The notes under the pieces are model-generated. The model made no database searches and had not been told where the DNA came from. It was given only the letters and a program-made list of their open reading frames with translations. A stretch of DNA of 64,000 bases. Source: Paenibacillus guangzhouensis (GTDB lineage Bacteria > Bacillota > Bacilli > Paenibacillales > Paenibacillaceae). This document shows, piece after piece, positions 34,024 through 42,680 of this stretch (positions within the stretch are counted from its first letter, which is position 1; the number at the start of each line of letters is the position of its first letter). The translations under genes and the position numbers were made by a program. The stretch spans positions 4,610,001-4,674,000 of the forward strand of contig NZ_CP045293.1 of the NCBI RefSeq assembly GCF_009363075.1, given 5' to 3'.

Positions 34024-36234
34024 ATGAAATACATTGACTATGTGAATCCCCTGCAAGGGACCGATTCCATCTACCCATATTCGAACGGCAACACGCTGCC
34101 GCTTACCTCATTGCCCTTCGCGATGAACGCTTGGGCGCTTCAGACCTCCGAAGCTGGCGGCGGCTGGTGGTTCAGCCCGAACCATAACCGCACAGAAGGC
34201 TTCCGCTTGACGCACCAACCAAGTCCATGGATTGGCGACTACGGTCATATGACCTTCATCCCGCAGACAGGCCCTCTGAAGACTTCGGGCCACGACCGTT
34301 CGTCTTCCTTCCGCAAGAAGGACTTCATCGTGCGTCCAGACTACATGAAGATTCATCTGCTGCGCTATCAGACGACGATGGAGCTTGCGCCGACAACACG
34401 TTGTGCGAGCATTCGCTTAACGTATAAACGCCGTGATGAAGCCCGGTTCATTCTAGCGCCATTCCCAGGCGAGTCTGCGATGAAGATCGACTCGACGAGC
34501 AACACGTTGACAGGCTATACAACTGCCAAAGCAGGCGGTACGCCGGAGAACTACCGGATGTATTTCGCGATCCGCTTCAACTGTGCGATCAACGGGGAAC
34601 ACAGCGGATTATTCGATGCGCAGCATAACACCAACTCGGATCTTAGCGGTACGGGCGAACGTCTAGGCGCATACGTAAGCTTCGAGCTTCCGTCAGACGG
34701 CATCGTCGAAGCAAGCTTCAGCACATCCTTTATCAGCCAGGAGCAAGCCTTCACGAACCTCGATCGCGAGATTGGCACGCAGTCATTCGAAGCTATCCGC
34801 CAAGCGGCAACAGCGATTTGGGAGAAGCAGCTCGGCGTCATTGAGGTCGAGAGTGACGATGAAGACAAGTTGAAGACCTTCTACACGAGCCTATATCGGA
34901 CATCCCTGTTCCCGCATGCGATTCACGAATATACCGCAGACGGCGAGCAGGTTCACTTCAGCCCGTACAACGGCAAGATTGAGCAGGGTCCGCTCTATGC
35001 CGACATCGGCTTCTGGGACACCTACCGGACATCCTTCCCTCTATATAACTTGCTGTATCCATCCTTCGTGAATGAGATGATGCAAGGCTGGGTCAATGCT
35101 TACAAAGAAACTGGCTGGATGCCGAAGTGGGCGTCACCGGGCGAACGCAGCATGATGCCAGGTACGCTAATCGACGTCTCCTTCGCCGATGCGATCGTCA
35201 AAGGCAATACCGGATTCGATGTCGAGACCGCATTCGAAGGGCTTCACAAGCATGCAACAACCGTATCGAAGGACCATCGTTATGGACGCAAAGGCATGGG
35301 CGAATATTTGAAATTCGAATATATGCCTGCCGATATTCACACGCACGAGAGCGTATGCAATACACTGGACTACGTCTACGGCGACTTCTGTATCGCGCAA
35401 ATCGCCAAGCATCTGGGACGTGAGGAAGAGTACACACAGCTCATGAAACGTGCTGAACAGTACAGGCATCTCTACGATCCAACTGTCGGCTTCATGCGCG
35501 GCAAGCTGCAGGATGGCAGCTGGCTTGAACCATTCGACCCAACCATGTGGGGCGGACCGTATACCGAAGGCGGCGCTTATCAGAGCAGCTGGGCGGTGCA
35601 GCATGACCTGCTAGGGCTCGCGGATTGCATGGGCGGACGCGAAGCAGCCAAAGAACGTCTGGATGCGCTGTTCGCGGCAGAACCAGAATTCAAGATCGGT
35701 TCCTACGGGTTCGAGATCCACGAGATGTCGGAAATGGCGAACGTCGACTTCGGACAATTCGCGATCAGCAACCAGCCGAGCTTCCACTTCCCGTACATTT
35801 ATACCGCACTCGGCTATCCTGCGCTAACGCAGCACTGGGTTCGCCGGACGATGGATGAATTATTCAGTTCCCGCCCTGACGGCTTGCCAGGCGATGAAGA
35901 TAACGGCAGTCTATGCGCGTGGTATGTATTCGGCGCAATGGGCTTCTATCCACTCAGCCCAGGGGTTCCTGAATATGTGCTAGGTACACCTTACTTCAAG
36001 AAGATGACTGTTCATCTGGAGAGCGGCAAAGAAATCGTAATCGAAGCTGCGAACAATACGGCGGACCACAAATATGTATCGGGTGTTCAACTGAACGGCG
36101 AATCCGTCTCGAAGCTCTATCTTACGCATGAAGAGCTCGCGAATGGCGGCGTAATCGCCTTCGAGATGAGCAACCAAGCACCTGCGGAAGTTAGCGATCT
36201 AGATAAGCTTCCTTATGCCATGTCGAAAAAATAA
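34024..36234 (+). CDS. GH92 family alpha-mannosidase, intracellular
   Basis: This exo-glycosidase of about 736 residues should remove alpha-linked mannose from glycans. GH92 features are the N-terminal NPLQGTDSIYPYSNGNTLP with GGWWFSPNHNR, and the C-terminal barrel motifs NQPSFHFPYIYTALGYP, DGLPGDEDNGSLCAWYVFGAMGFYP and PEYVLGTPYFKK. The last block holds the acidic residues expected for the calcium/catalytic site. The ATG behind AAGGAGTGATCTA was chosen, 14 residues into the longest frame. There is no signal peptide, so it acts on imported oligosaccharides. Its divergent AraC partner and the adjacent importer support a mannose-glycan locus. Confidence 0.93.
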   Translation: MKYIDYVNPLQGTDSIYPYSNGNTLPLTSLPFAMNAWALQTSEAGGGWWFSPNHNRTEGFRLTHQPSPWIGDYGHMTFIPQTGPLKTSGHDRSSSFRKKDFIVRPDYMKIHLLRYQTTMELAPTTRCASIRLTYKRRDEARFILAPFPGESAMKIDSTSNTLTGYTTAKAGGTPENYRMYFAIRFNCAINGEHSGLFDAQHNTNSDLSGTGERLGAYVSFELPSDGIVEASFSTSFISQEQAFTNLDREIGTQSFEAIRQAATAIWEKQLGVIEVESDDEDKLKTFYTSLYRTSLFPHAIHEYTADGEQVHFSPYNGKIEQGPLYADIGFWDTYRTSFPLYNLLYPSFVNEMMQGWVNAYKETGWMPKWASPGERSMMPGTLIDVSFADAIVKGNTGFDVETAFEGLHKHATTVSKDHRYGRKGMGEYLKFEYMPADIHTHESVCNTLDYVYGDFCIAQIAKHLGREEEYTQLMKRAEQYRHLYDPTVGFMRGKLQDGSWLEPFDPTMWGGPYTEGGAYQSSWAVQHDLLGLADCMGGREAAKERLDALFAAEPEFKIGSYGFEIHEMSEMANVDFGQFAISNQPSFHFPYIYTALGYPALTQHWVRRTMDELFSSRPDGLPGDEDNGSLCAWYVFGAMGFYPLSPGVPEYVLGTPYFKKMTVHLESGKEIVIEAANNTADHKYVSGVQLNGESVSKLYLTHEELANGGVIAFEMSNQAPAEVSDLDKLPYAMSKK

Positions 36235-36269
36235 GAATATCACTGTCCTGGAATAGGACGATGATGCTG

Positions 36270-36312
36270 AATAAGCCCTGCGTACCCATTTGTCATGGTA
36301 CGAGGGCTTATT
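36270..36312. terminator. Bidirectional terminator between GH92 and ger genes
   Basis: Arms AATAAGCCCT (36270-36279) and AGGGCTTATT (36303-36312) with inner CGTACC/GGTACG form a strong hairpin between convergent genes. It overlaps the stop region of the second gerB gene. T runs are short on both sides. Confidence 0.7.
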
Positions 36313-37447
36313 TCGATTCAAGCGGCTGATGACGCTGCGTGTACCATCTCCGAATGCTGCTGACGATGACGAGCATCAAAGGCTGCCCCACCCCCATCAG
36401 CACAGCCAGAATAGGCCACACACGCAAGTCAAACGACTCGCGGAAGAACAGGTTCGGATAAATGACCAAAGATAACGGAAGAATGATGGATACCAATGGA
36501 TAGGTAAGCATCCCCGCATGTTTGATTCGCAAGAGCTGTGCAAGCCCGATCATCCCGGCATAGAAATACATCATCAGCTTGAAATAGACTGCGATGAGCC
36601 AAATGGCGGCCATCAGCACCTCAATGCGAGTGATGACACGTCCCACATTAATATGCTTCGCCAGCGTATAGCTGGGGAACAACTGCCTGGCGATCAATTC
36701 GGGATCGAGCACCAGTACGCTCGCCATAATGATGCCGAACAGAATCAAGCCACCGATGATGTTACCCATCCACAGACCTAACCGATTCGATGATCCGTCC
36801 GAACGTTTCATTGAAGCCGGATACAGCATTAAGACGAATACGACGGGACACGTAGAATAACACACATTGAATACCGCGCCCTGCACCAAAGTCCTGCCTC
36901 CCGTATCGATAATCGGGAGGATCCGTTCGATCTCCATGCTGGGCGTCGAGAATAAGATAAGCACCACGAAGAAGAGGATGAACAACGGGAACAGCACTTC
37001 TGCCGTATAGCTGAACGTTCGAAGGCCCAGCCTCCCTCCCATCGCAATGACGACGCTCAGCAGCAGATTAATCGCATACGGCGGTGTCCCTACAAGAATT
37101 TCTCGGGTGAGAAAATCACTCGCATAATACATCAAGCCGGTCACGCCAATCAGCAATGCATTGAGGACATAGGCCCAAGAGAAGATCGAGCCAAGCCACG
37201 GGCCAAGCAGCTTCTGGTTCATCTGAATGAAGTTCAGATTCGGATAGCGTCTGCCGAGCATGCTGTACAGATACATGATCCCAAAGCTAAAGAGCAGCCC
37301 CATCAGCGAAGCAATCCATGCATCATGCCCAGCAATGGCGGTCAGCGGGCTAGGAACGACCAGAATGGCGCTGCCTACCGTAAAGAACACCATAAGGATC
37401 ATCAATTGTCGATCGTTAATGCTGTTCGCTCGATGATCGCGACTCAT
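36308..37447 (-). CDS. Spore germination permease-like protein GerB, second copy
   Basis: This membrane protein of about 379 residues has about ten hydrophobic segments and belongs to the GerAB/amino-acid permease group, the B subunit of a spore germinant receptor. It begins ILMVFFTVGSAILVVPSPLTA and shares the DAWIASLMGL and LVGTPPYAINLLLS-type patterns with the gene just upstream (DAWISALLGL, LVGTPKSVVQLLF). The ATG (MSRDH) behind AAGGAGAGAAGTG was chosen; it overlaps the upstream gerB gene by 32 bases. Two gerB genes in one receptor operon suggest alternative germinant recognition. Confidence 0.9.
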   Translation of the reverse strand: MSRDHRANSINDRQLMILMVFFTVGSAILVVPSPLTAIAGHDAWIASLMGLLFSFGIMYLYSMLGRRYPNLNFIQMNQKLLGPWLGSIFSWAYVLNALLIGVTGLMYYASDFLTREILVGTPPYAINLLLSVVIAMGGRLGLRTFSYTAEVLFPLFILFFVVLILFSTPSMEIERILPIIDTGGRTLVQGAVFNVCYSTCPVVFVLMLYPASMKRSDGSSNRLGLWMGNIIGGLILFGIIMASVLVLDPELIARQLFPSYTLAKHINVGRVITRIEVLMAAIWLIAVYFKLMMYFYAGMIGLAQLLRIKHAGMLTYPLVSIILPLSLVIYPNLFFRESFDLRVWPILAVLMGVGQPLMLVIVSSIRRWYTQRHQPLESK

Positions 37448-38552
37448 CACTTCTCTCCTTTCCACTCCACTTGTGAACCCAAGATACGATCCACAGCAGC
37501 AAGGGCACGATTAAGCCTATGATCGCAATGAAAACAGGCCATACCCGCATATCCAGTATCATTAACTTATGGGATGTTGCCGTTGTTGCATACGATAGAG
37601 GGATCATGAGGGACAAGATCGGATACGTTAATATTTTCGGATTTCTAATACGCAGTAATTGAGCGATTTCCTGCATGCCTACATAGACATACAGTACCAG
37701 CTTGTAGAACAATGCAATCAACCAGATGGCAGCCATGAACACTTCAATGCGAGTTAAGAAATGCCCCACCGATATTTTACGAGCAAGGAAGTAGCTGGGA
37801 TAGTTCTTTCGTGCCGTAACATCCGGACCCAAGACGAGCAGACAAGTTGCAATCAATAGAATGAGAAGAAGACTCCCCAGGATGCAGCCTGTCACATATG
37901 CTCGATACCCCTTAGGAGATTCTATGGCCGACGGGAATAATATCAGCAGGAATATGCGCGGCAGCGCGGAGAAGCTTAAATAAATAAACGTGCTCCGCAA
38001 AATCGAACTCATGTCGGATTCGAAGATCGGCAGAATATACTCCAGTTCCATATTCGGAATCGAAAGGCCAACCATGATGACATAAATAAAGATCACGATG
38101 GGGAACAGCACCTCCGTCGAATAGGCAATGGTCCGTAATCCGTGCCTCAACGCCATCGCTACGATCAATATGAACAGCAGCTGAACAACCGACTTAGGCG
38201 TCCCTACCAGCACCGATGTGGCGATGAACTCACCTAGGAAGCTGAGGAGCAGCACGGCACCTCCGCCTAGCGCCGTAATGACATAGACCCAAGATACGAT
38301 GGAGCCGGCCCACTTGCCAAGCAGCTTCCGATTAAGTTCAACCCAAGTTAGATTCGTACAGTTTCTTACTGCCGCAAGATGTACCATGTTAATCAGGTAG
38401 CCTAGAAATAAACCTAACAGAGCAGATATCCAAGCATCCTGTCTTGACAGCATCGCAATCCCCGATGGGATGACGAGTGTACCGCTTCCCACGGTGAAGA
38501 AGGTTACCATGATCATCCATTGGTACGGTTGAAGCTTCACTCTTGTCTCCAT
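37416..38552 (-). CDS. Spore germination permease-like protein GerB, first copy
   Basis: This B subunit of the spore germinant receptor has about 378 residues and about ten membrane helices. It begins METRVKLQPYQWMIMVTFFTVGSG and contains the family's WVYVITALGGGAV and STEVLFPIVIFI segments. The ATG behind AATGGAAGG was preferred to an upstream TTG. It sits between a small membrane protein gene and a second gerB. The germinant (amino acid, sugar or nucleoside) cannot be read from the sequence. Confidence 0.91.
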   Translation of the reverse strand: METRVKLQPYQWMIMVTFFTVGSGTLVIPSGIAMLSRQDAWISALLGLFLGYLINMVHLAAVRNCTNLTWVELNRKLLGKWAGSIVSWVYVITALGGGAVLLLSFLGEFIATSVLVGTPKSVVQLLFILIVAMALRHGLRTIAYSTEVLFPIVIFIYVIMVGLSIPNMELEYILPIFESDMSSILRSTFIYLSFSALPRIFLLILFPSAIESPKGYRAYVTGCILGSLLLILLIATCLLVLGPDVTARKNYPSYFLARKISVGHFLTRIEVFMAAIWLIALFYKLVLYVYVGMQEIAQLLRIRNPKILTYPILSLMIPLSYATTATSHKLMILDMRVWPVFIAIIGLIVPLLLWIVSWVHKWSGKERSDESRSSSEQH

Positions 38553-38566
38553 AAGCGTCCTTCCAT

Positions 38567-38806
38567 TCAAGTTGCTGGGCCAAATATGATATCGCTAAGC
38601 GGACGGAACATCCATTCCAATACGGTATACGGGTTCGGATAATTGATTTTGAGCACCGTCATGACGCTTAAACCCACGCCAACGCCCAATACGATGCCGT
38701 AAATCCACGCTTCCCGCCTCATGTTCCTGCGCAGCAAGGGCAGAATCTCCAGGATTCCCAAACCGGATCCCGCCGCTACGATCAAGATTGCAGTCAGCCA
38801 CCTCAT
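38567..38806 (-). CDS. Small two-helix membrane protein in the ger operon (GerD/D-subunit-like)
   Basis: This protein of 79 residues has two hydrophobic helices (AILIVAAGSGLGILEI and the segment around YGIVLGVGVGLSVMTVL), and ends MFRPLSDIIFGPAT. Small two-helix proteins are encoded in many ger operons and are called receptor D subunits. Here it lies between gerC and gerB, six bases after gerC. A regulatory role in the receptor is inferred from that association. Confidence 0.75.
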   Translation of the reverse strand: MRWLTAILIVAAGSGLGILEILPLLRRNMRREAWIYGIVLGVGVGLSVMTVLKINYPNPYTVLEWMFRPLSDIIFGPAT

Positions 38807-38812
38807 ACACCG

Positions 38813-40015
38813 TCACTCCTTTTTCATGTCCCAAATAAATGTATTGTTTTCTGTCTCGGTGCCTTTAATCTTCAGTGTCGTCTTGACCTCAACGCCAACC
38901 GTCGGAAAGATGGTTACCCAATCCTTCTTCACGCGATTCCAATAGTGCTGCTGCTGACGGTGGAAGACTTGACCAAAGCCGAATATATCGGATTTATATT
39001 TTTTCTGCACATTCCGCACACTGTCCAGGAGTAACTCATTCACACCCCGCTCGGCTTCGTCTTCGATCTTCTGAATCTCCGACACGCGCAGCAGATTAAT
39101 CCCGCACTGCACTTCACCAATGGTGCCCTCCAGATCCAGATGAATGGTGATATGCGGCTTACCTTGAATGAGCTTCGCCCGCATCTTCACGCGGTTATAA
39201 TCCGTCTTGATGGAGACAACACCGTCGCCTTCCGGTCCGCACTTCACTTGGCCAAGGGAATGCTTCACGCGTTTGCGGAGATAGTTGGCGGCTCGGCTCT
39301 CATCCTCATTGAGCCATCCGATCAGCTTGTCGCCCTGGAATACGCCGAGCCCTGAATATTTCAGGGACTGTGCGGCAAGATTCGCTTCATTCGCAAGTCC
39401 TGCCTTCAACGGCAAATTCGGAGATACTTCAATGCCTGGAAGAACAGCATTGTACGAGCCATGGCTCGTCAGATTCGAGACCAGCTCATCGAGGTGAATT
39501 CCCTCCGCAGGAGACCATTGCTTCCCAGAGTTCTCCAGGGAATTGTACAACTTATTCGCAGGAATCCGCTCCAGCTGCGTTGGATATTGCAGAATATCGC
39601 TTGCCTCATCATTCTTCGCCACAATGACATAGAAATCAGGCCGCAGATCATTGTCGCGCATGAAGAAATCGAGCACATTCGAGATGCCCTCCCTAGCCAG
39701 CTCTTCCCCAATGACCATGATGCGCAAATGTGCCATGTACAGATAGCGCGGAACCCGTGTCGTCAGCCTGCGCAGACATTCGAGAATCGACCTCCCCTCT
39801 TCCCGGTAAATACCAACAGCGGAACCGGTACTTCCTTTCTGCGCCATCGCTTCCGGATTAATGACTTCGACGGATAAGGTGTATCGATTGCCTCTCTTAT
39901 CGAGACCAATCCCCATCGTTAGCGATAATTCATTCAGTTCCCTGCGGCTCCAACACCCCGTCATGGAACTGCATAACAGCAGCAGACACAATACCAGAGC
40001 GACCCGCCGGATCAT
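38813..40015 (-). CDS. Ger(x)C family spore germination lipoprotein
   Basis: This lipoprotein C subunit of the germinant receptor has 400 residues. The signal sequence ends LLLCSSMTGC (lipobox MTGC, Cys21), followed by the family-typical WSRRELNELSLTMGIGLDK. Three domain-like segments follow, ending with the extended C-terminal helix (IEDEAERGVNELLLDSVRNVQKKYKSDIFGFGQVFH). It overlaps the gerA gene by four bases and should sit on the outer side of the spore inner membrane. Confidence 0.94.
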   Translation of the reverse strand: MIRRVALVLCLLLLCSSMTGCWSRRELNELSLTMGIGLDKRGNRYTLSVEVINPEAMAQKGSTGSAVGIYREEGRSILECLRRLTTRVPRYLYMAHLRIMVIGEELAREGISNVLDFFMRDNDLRPDFYVIVAKNDEASDILQYPTQLERIPANKLYNSLENSGKQWSPAEGIHLDELVSNLTSHGSYNAVLPGIEVSPNLPLKAGLANEANLAAQSLKYSGLGVFQGDKLIGWLNEDESRAANYLRKRVKHSLGQVKCGPEGDGVVSIKTDYNRVKMRAKLIQGKPHITIHLDLEGTIGEVQCGINLLRVSEIQKIEDEAERGVNELLLDSVRNVQKKYKSDIFGFGQVFHRQQQHYWNRVKKDWVTIFPTVGVEVKTTLKIKGTETENNTFIWDMKKE

Positions 40016-41613
40016 CCACCTTCACCTCCATTTCCTTCTGGATTAGGCTTCAGCTTCGACTCTACGAACCATGGGCGATCCATCACCTGCTGACGTTTCT
40101 TATTCCGCAGCGGGAATAGATTCGCTCGTGTCAGCATGGCCCACCATGGTACACGGACGAACGTATCTCGCTGATCCCCAGCGTTGAATGGCGCGATCGG
40201 GGACATGTACGGGATGTTGAAGGAACTTAAGTGACAGAGGTGAAGCACCAGACCAATAAAACCGACCAACATGCCGAAGATCCCGAAAGTCGCGGCTAAC
40301 GCCATAAAAATGAAGCGAATCAACCGGATCGAATAGCTGAACTCGATGCTCGGGGAGATAAAGCCGCTAATGGCGGTAATCGCCACGATAATGACCATCG
40401 CCGGCGAGATAATGCCCGCATCGACCGCCGCTTGTCCTAGGACGAGCGCGCCCACGATAGAAATCGCCGATCCGATGGCTCTCGGCATGCGGATTCCCGC
40501 TTCACGCAGCAGTTCGAAGGTTAGCTCCATCATTGTCGCTTCGACAAAGGCCGGAAACGGAACGCCTTCACGTTGCGCGGCAATGCTGATCAGCAGCACC
40601 GTCGGGATCATTTCCTGATGATAGGTCGTTAACGCGATATAGAATGCCGGAGCCAGCAGCGAGATGAATACAGCGACGAAGCGCAGCATCCGCACGAAGC
40701 CGAAGTCCGTGCTATGATAATAATCTTCAGGTGACTGCAGGAACTGGGTGAACAGCGCCGGGACGAGCAGCACGAACGGTGTACCGTCGACCAGAATTGC
40801 GATCCGGCCTTCCAGCAGCGCAGCTGCCACGATATCTGGACGCTCCGTATTGTTCACCATCGGGAATACCGTCCAAGTCGTATCCTGAATGAACTCTTCA
40901 ATATAGTTACCTTCCAGCACACCGTCGATATCGATCTGGTCTATCCGATGACGAACCTCATCGACGATCTCTTCCGGCGCTAACCCCTTTATGAACATAA
41001 TAGCAACGTCGGTCTTCGTCATCCGGCCGATTTCTTTCGTCTCGAGCCATAGGTTCGGATTCTTCACCCGACGGCGAATGAGTGCCGTATTCGTCCGAAT
41101 CACTTCGGTGAAGGCGTCCTGCGGTCCCCGAATAACCGACTGGGACACCGGCTCACTGACATTCCGATGTTCCCAGCCTATCGTACTGACCGACAGCGCA
41201 TGTTGATATCCGTCAATCATGACCACCGTGTTCCCGGACAGCATTTGAGAGATCATTTTCGACCAATCCGACTCCGTGCTAACCCCACCAACGGTAATGG
41301 CAAAAGAATTCCGCAGCTCTTCCACACTTGCTCCTTCGAAGCGGATATTGATCGCTACCCGTTGGTTCACATGGTCAACGATCGAATCTAGCAGCTGATG
41401 AACTGCGAGTGAATCGACAAGACCGTCCAAATATACGATGGCGACAAGGACATCATGATTCGGTCCAAGCCCCATTTCGCGGATGACCAAATCGGTGCTG
41501 CTGCCGAATGTACGCTTCATCCGTTCGACGTTCTGCGATAAGGATGATGTAATCAGATCTTCGGTTTGCGATTTCGACTGTTCGTTATCCGTTGGTTCTT
41601 GCTGATCGCTCAT
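40012..41613 (-). CDS. Spore germination protein GerA family, A subunit
   Basis: This A subunit of the germinant receptor has about 533 residues. A soluble N-terminal domain (about 1-250, with EMGLGPNHDVLVAIVYLDGLVD) is followed by about five membrane helices and the conserved GRIAILVDGTPFVLLVPALF and PFPAFVEATMMELTFELLREAGIRMPR segments. The start was set at the ATG ten bases behind GGAGGAG; a longer frame of 40 residues has no ribosome site. It is the first gene of the operon gerA, gerC, small membrane protein, gerB, gerB. Transcription in the forespore by sigma-G is expected but was not verified. Confidence 0.93.
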   Translation of the reverse strand: MSDQQEPTDNEQSKSQTEDLITSSLSQNVERMKRTFGSSTDLVIREMGLGPNHDVLVAIVYLDGLVDSLAVHQLLDSIVDHVNQRVAINIRFEGASVEELRNSFAITVGGVSTESDWSKMISQMLSGNTVVMIDGYQHALSVSTIGWEHRNVSEPVSQSVIRGPQDAFTEVIRTNTALIRRRVKNPNLWLETKEIGRMTKTDVAIMFIKGLAPEEIVDEVRHRIDQIDIDGVLEGNYIEEFIQDTTWTVFPMVNNTERPDIVAAALLEGRIAILVDGTPFVLLVPALFTQFLQSPEDYYHSTDFGFVRMLRFVAVFISLLAPAFYIALTTYHQEMIPTVLLISIAAQREGVPFPAFVEATMMELTFELLREAGIRMPRAIGSAISIVGALVLGQAAVDAGIISPAMVIIVAITAISGFISPSIEFSYSIRLIRFIFMALAATFGIFGMLVGFIGLVLHLCHLSSFNIPYMSPIAPFNAGDQRDTFVRVPWWAMLTRANLFPLRNKKRQQVMDRPWFVESKLKPNPEGNGGEGG

Positions 41614-41731
41614 CTGCACCATTCTCCTCCAACGCTTCATGTCGCTTTTGTCATAGCTTGTTAGGTTATTTTGTTCCATCATTTCCAGTCTTATACTTTC
41701 ATACTTTTCAACAGATTTCATGATATACAGC

Positions 41732-41766
41732 AAGAAGCCCTGGTGCTCAAGGCTCCAGGGCTTCTT
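41732..41766. other. Strong hairpin between gerA and gntR
   Basis: AAGAAGCCCTGG (41732-41743) pairs perfectly with CCAGGGCTTCTT (41755-41766) with an 11-base loop. T runs are lacking on both sides. It lies in the 335-bp gap between the divergent gerA and gntR genes. It may be the remains of an old terminator. Confidence 0.6.
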
Positions 41767-41871
41767 AGGATTGGATTTTCGCTCAGGTTAGCAAATGTAT
41801 TTAACAACCATTTCATGCGCTCGCGGTTGCTGCACAGGACGAATAACATATTAATGGTCGGTTTTGGTAAA

Positions 41872-41923
41872 TAAAAACGCTTGCATAAACACAAATTAAG
41901 GGTATACTTGTATACAAGTATAC
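41872..41923 (+). promoter_or_regulatory. gnt operon promoter with cre site and GntR operator
   Basis: TTGCAT (41881-41886), a 16-base spacer and TATACT (41903-41908) form the promoter. A perfect 22-bp palindrome (41902-41923), with arms GTATACTTGTA and TACAAGTATAC, covers the -10. Its core ATACTTGTATACAAGTAT is the B. subtilis GntR operator as I recall it. A cre-like site for CcpA, TGCAAGCGTTTTTA on the minus strand (41885-41872), overlaps the -35. Confidence 0.88.
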
Positions 41924-41948
41924 TTGATAGTAAAAAGAAGGTGAAATT

Positions 41949-42680
41949 ATGACGGATTCTAAGGAATTTATCTATCCCGAAAAATGGCTTTCAAAAGCTT
42001 CGACGGGCGATCGTGTTGCAAGCGAACTTCGGATGCGCATTATTTCAGGTAAGATCGAAAGCGGTACCATTTTGTCCGAAAATAAATTGGCCGCCGACTT
42101 CTCCGTAAGCCGATCTCCTGTTCGCGATGCCTTAAAAGTACTGGCTTCTGAAAATATTATTCGCTTGGAAAGAATGGGTGCCGTTGTCATTGGCTTAACC
42201 GAAAAAGAAATCAAAGAAATATATGATGTCCGATTACTCATAGAAACGTTTGTCTTTGAGCGGCTCGCGAACCTGGATACGAATGAGTTGGTCAAAGAAT
42301 TGAATAAAATTATGGAAATGATGAAAATCGCCATTAAATATGAAGACGCGGATGAGTTTTCTTATCAAGATGTTTTATTCCATGAGACGATTATCCGTTC
42401 TATTCACCATTCCTACGTCCTCATGATTTGGCATAATTTAAAGCCTGTCATGGAAAGCTTCATTCTATTATCGATGCGTACACGCTTTAAGGAAAAGTAC
42501 GAAGACTTGGCGCGGATTATCAATAATCATGAACTTTATATCCAAGCCATCGAAGCCAAAGATCGGGCGCTCATGATTAAGTCCCTACATCAGAACTTTG
42601 ATGATGTCCAAGGAAAAGTCGATGACCTCTGGATGTCGCAGCAAATGTTATCTAAAGGAGTAGAACCAGACCATGAGTAG
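41949..42680 (+). CDS. gntR: Gluconate operon repressor GntR
   Basis: This FadR/GntR-type regulator of 243 residues has an N-terminal winged helix (VASELRMRIISGKIESGTILSENKLAADFSVSRSPVRDALKVL) and a C-terminal FCD all-helical effector domain with metal-site histidines (FHETIIRSIHHSY). It represses the gnt operon until gluconate binds. The operator over its promoter matches the known gnt operator. It overlaps gntK by eight bases. The layout gntR-gntK-gntP-gntZ is that of B. subtilis. Confidence 0.95.
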   Translation: MTDSKEFIYPEKWLSKASTGDRVASELRMRIISGKIESGTILSENKLAADFSVSRSPVRDALKVLASENIIRLERMGAVVIGLTEKEIKEIYDVRLLIETFVFERLANLDTNELVKELNKIMEMMKIAIKYEDADEFSYQDVLFHETIIRSIHHSYVLMIWHNLKPVMESFILLSMRTRFKEKYEDLARIINNHELYIQAIEAKDRALMIKSLHQNFDDVQGKVDDLWMSQQMLSKGVEPDHE

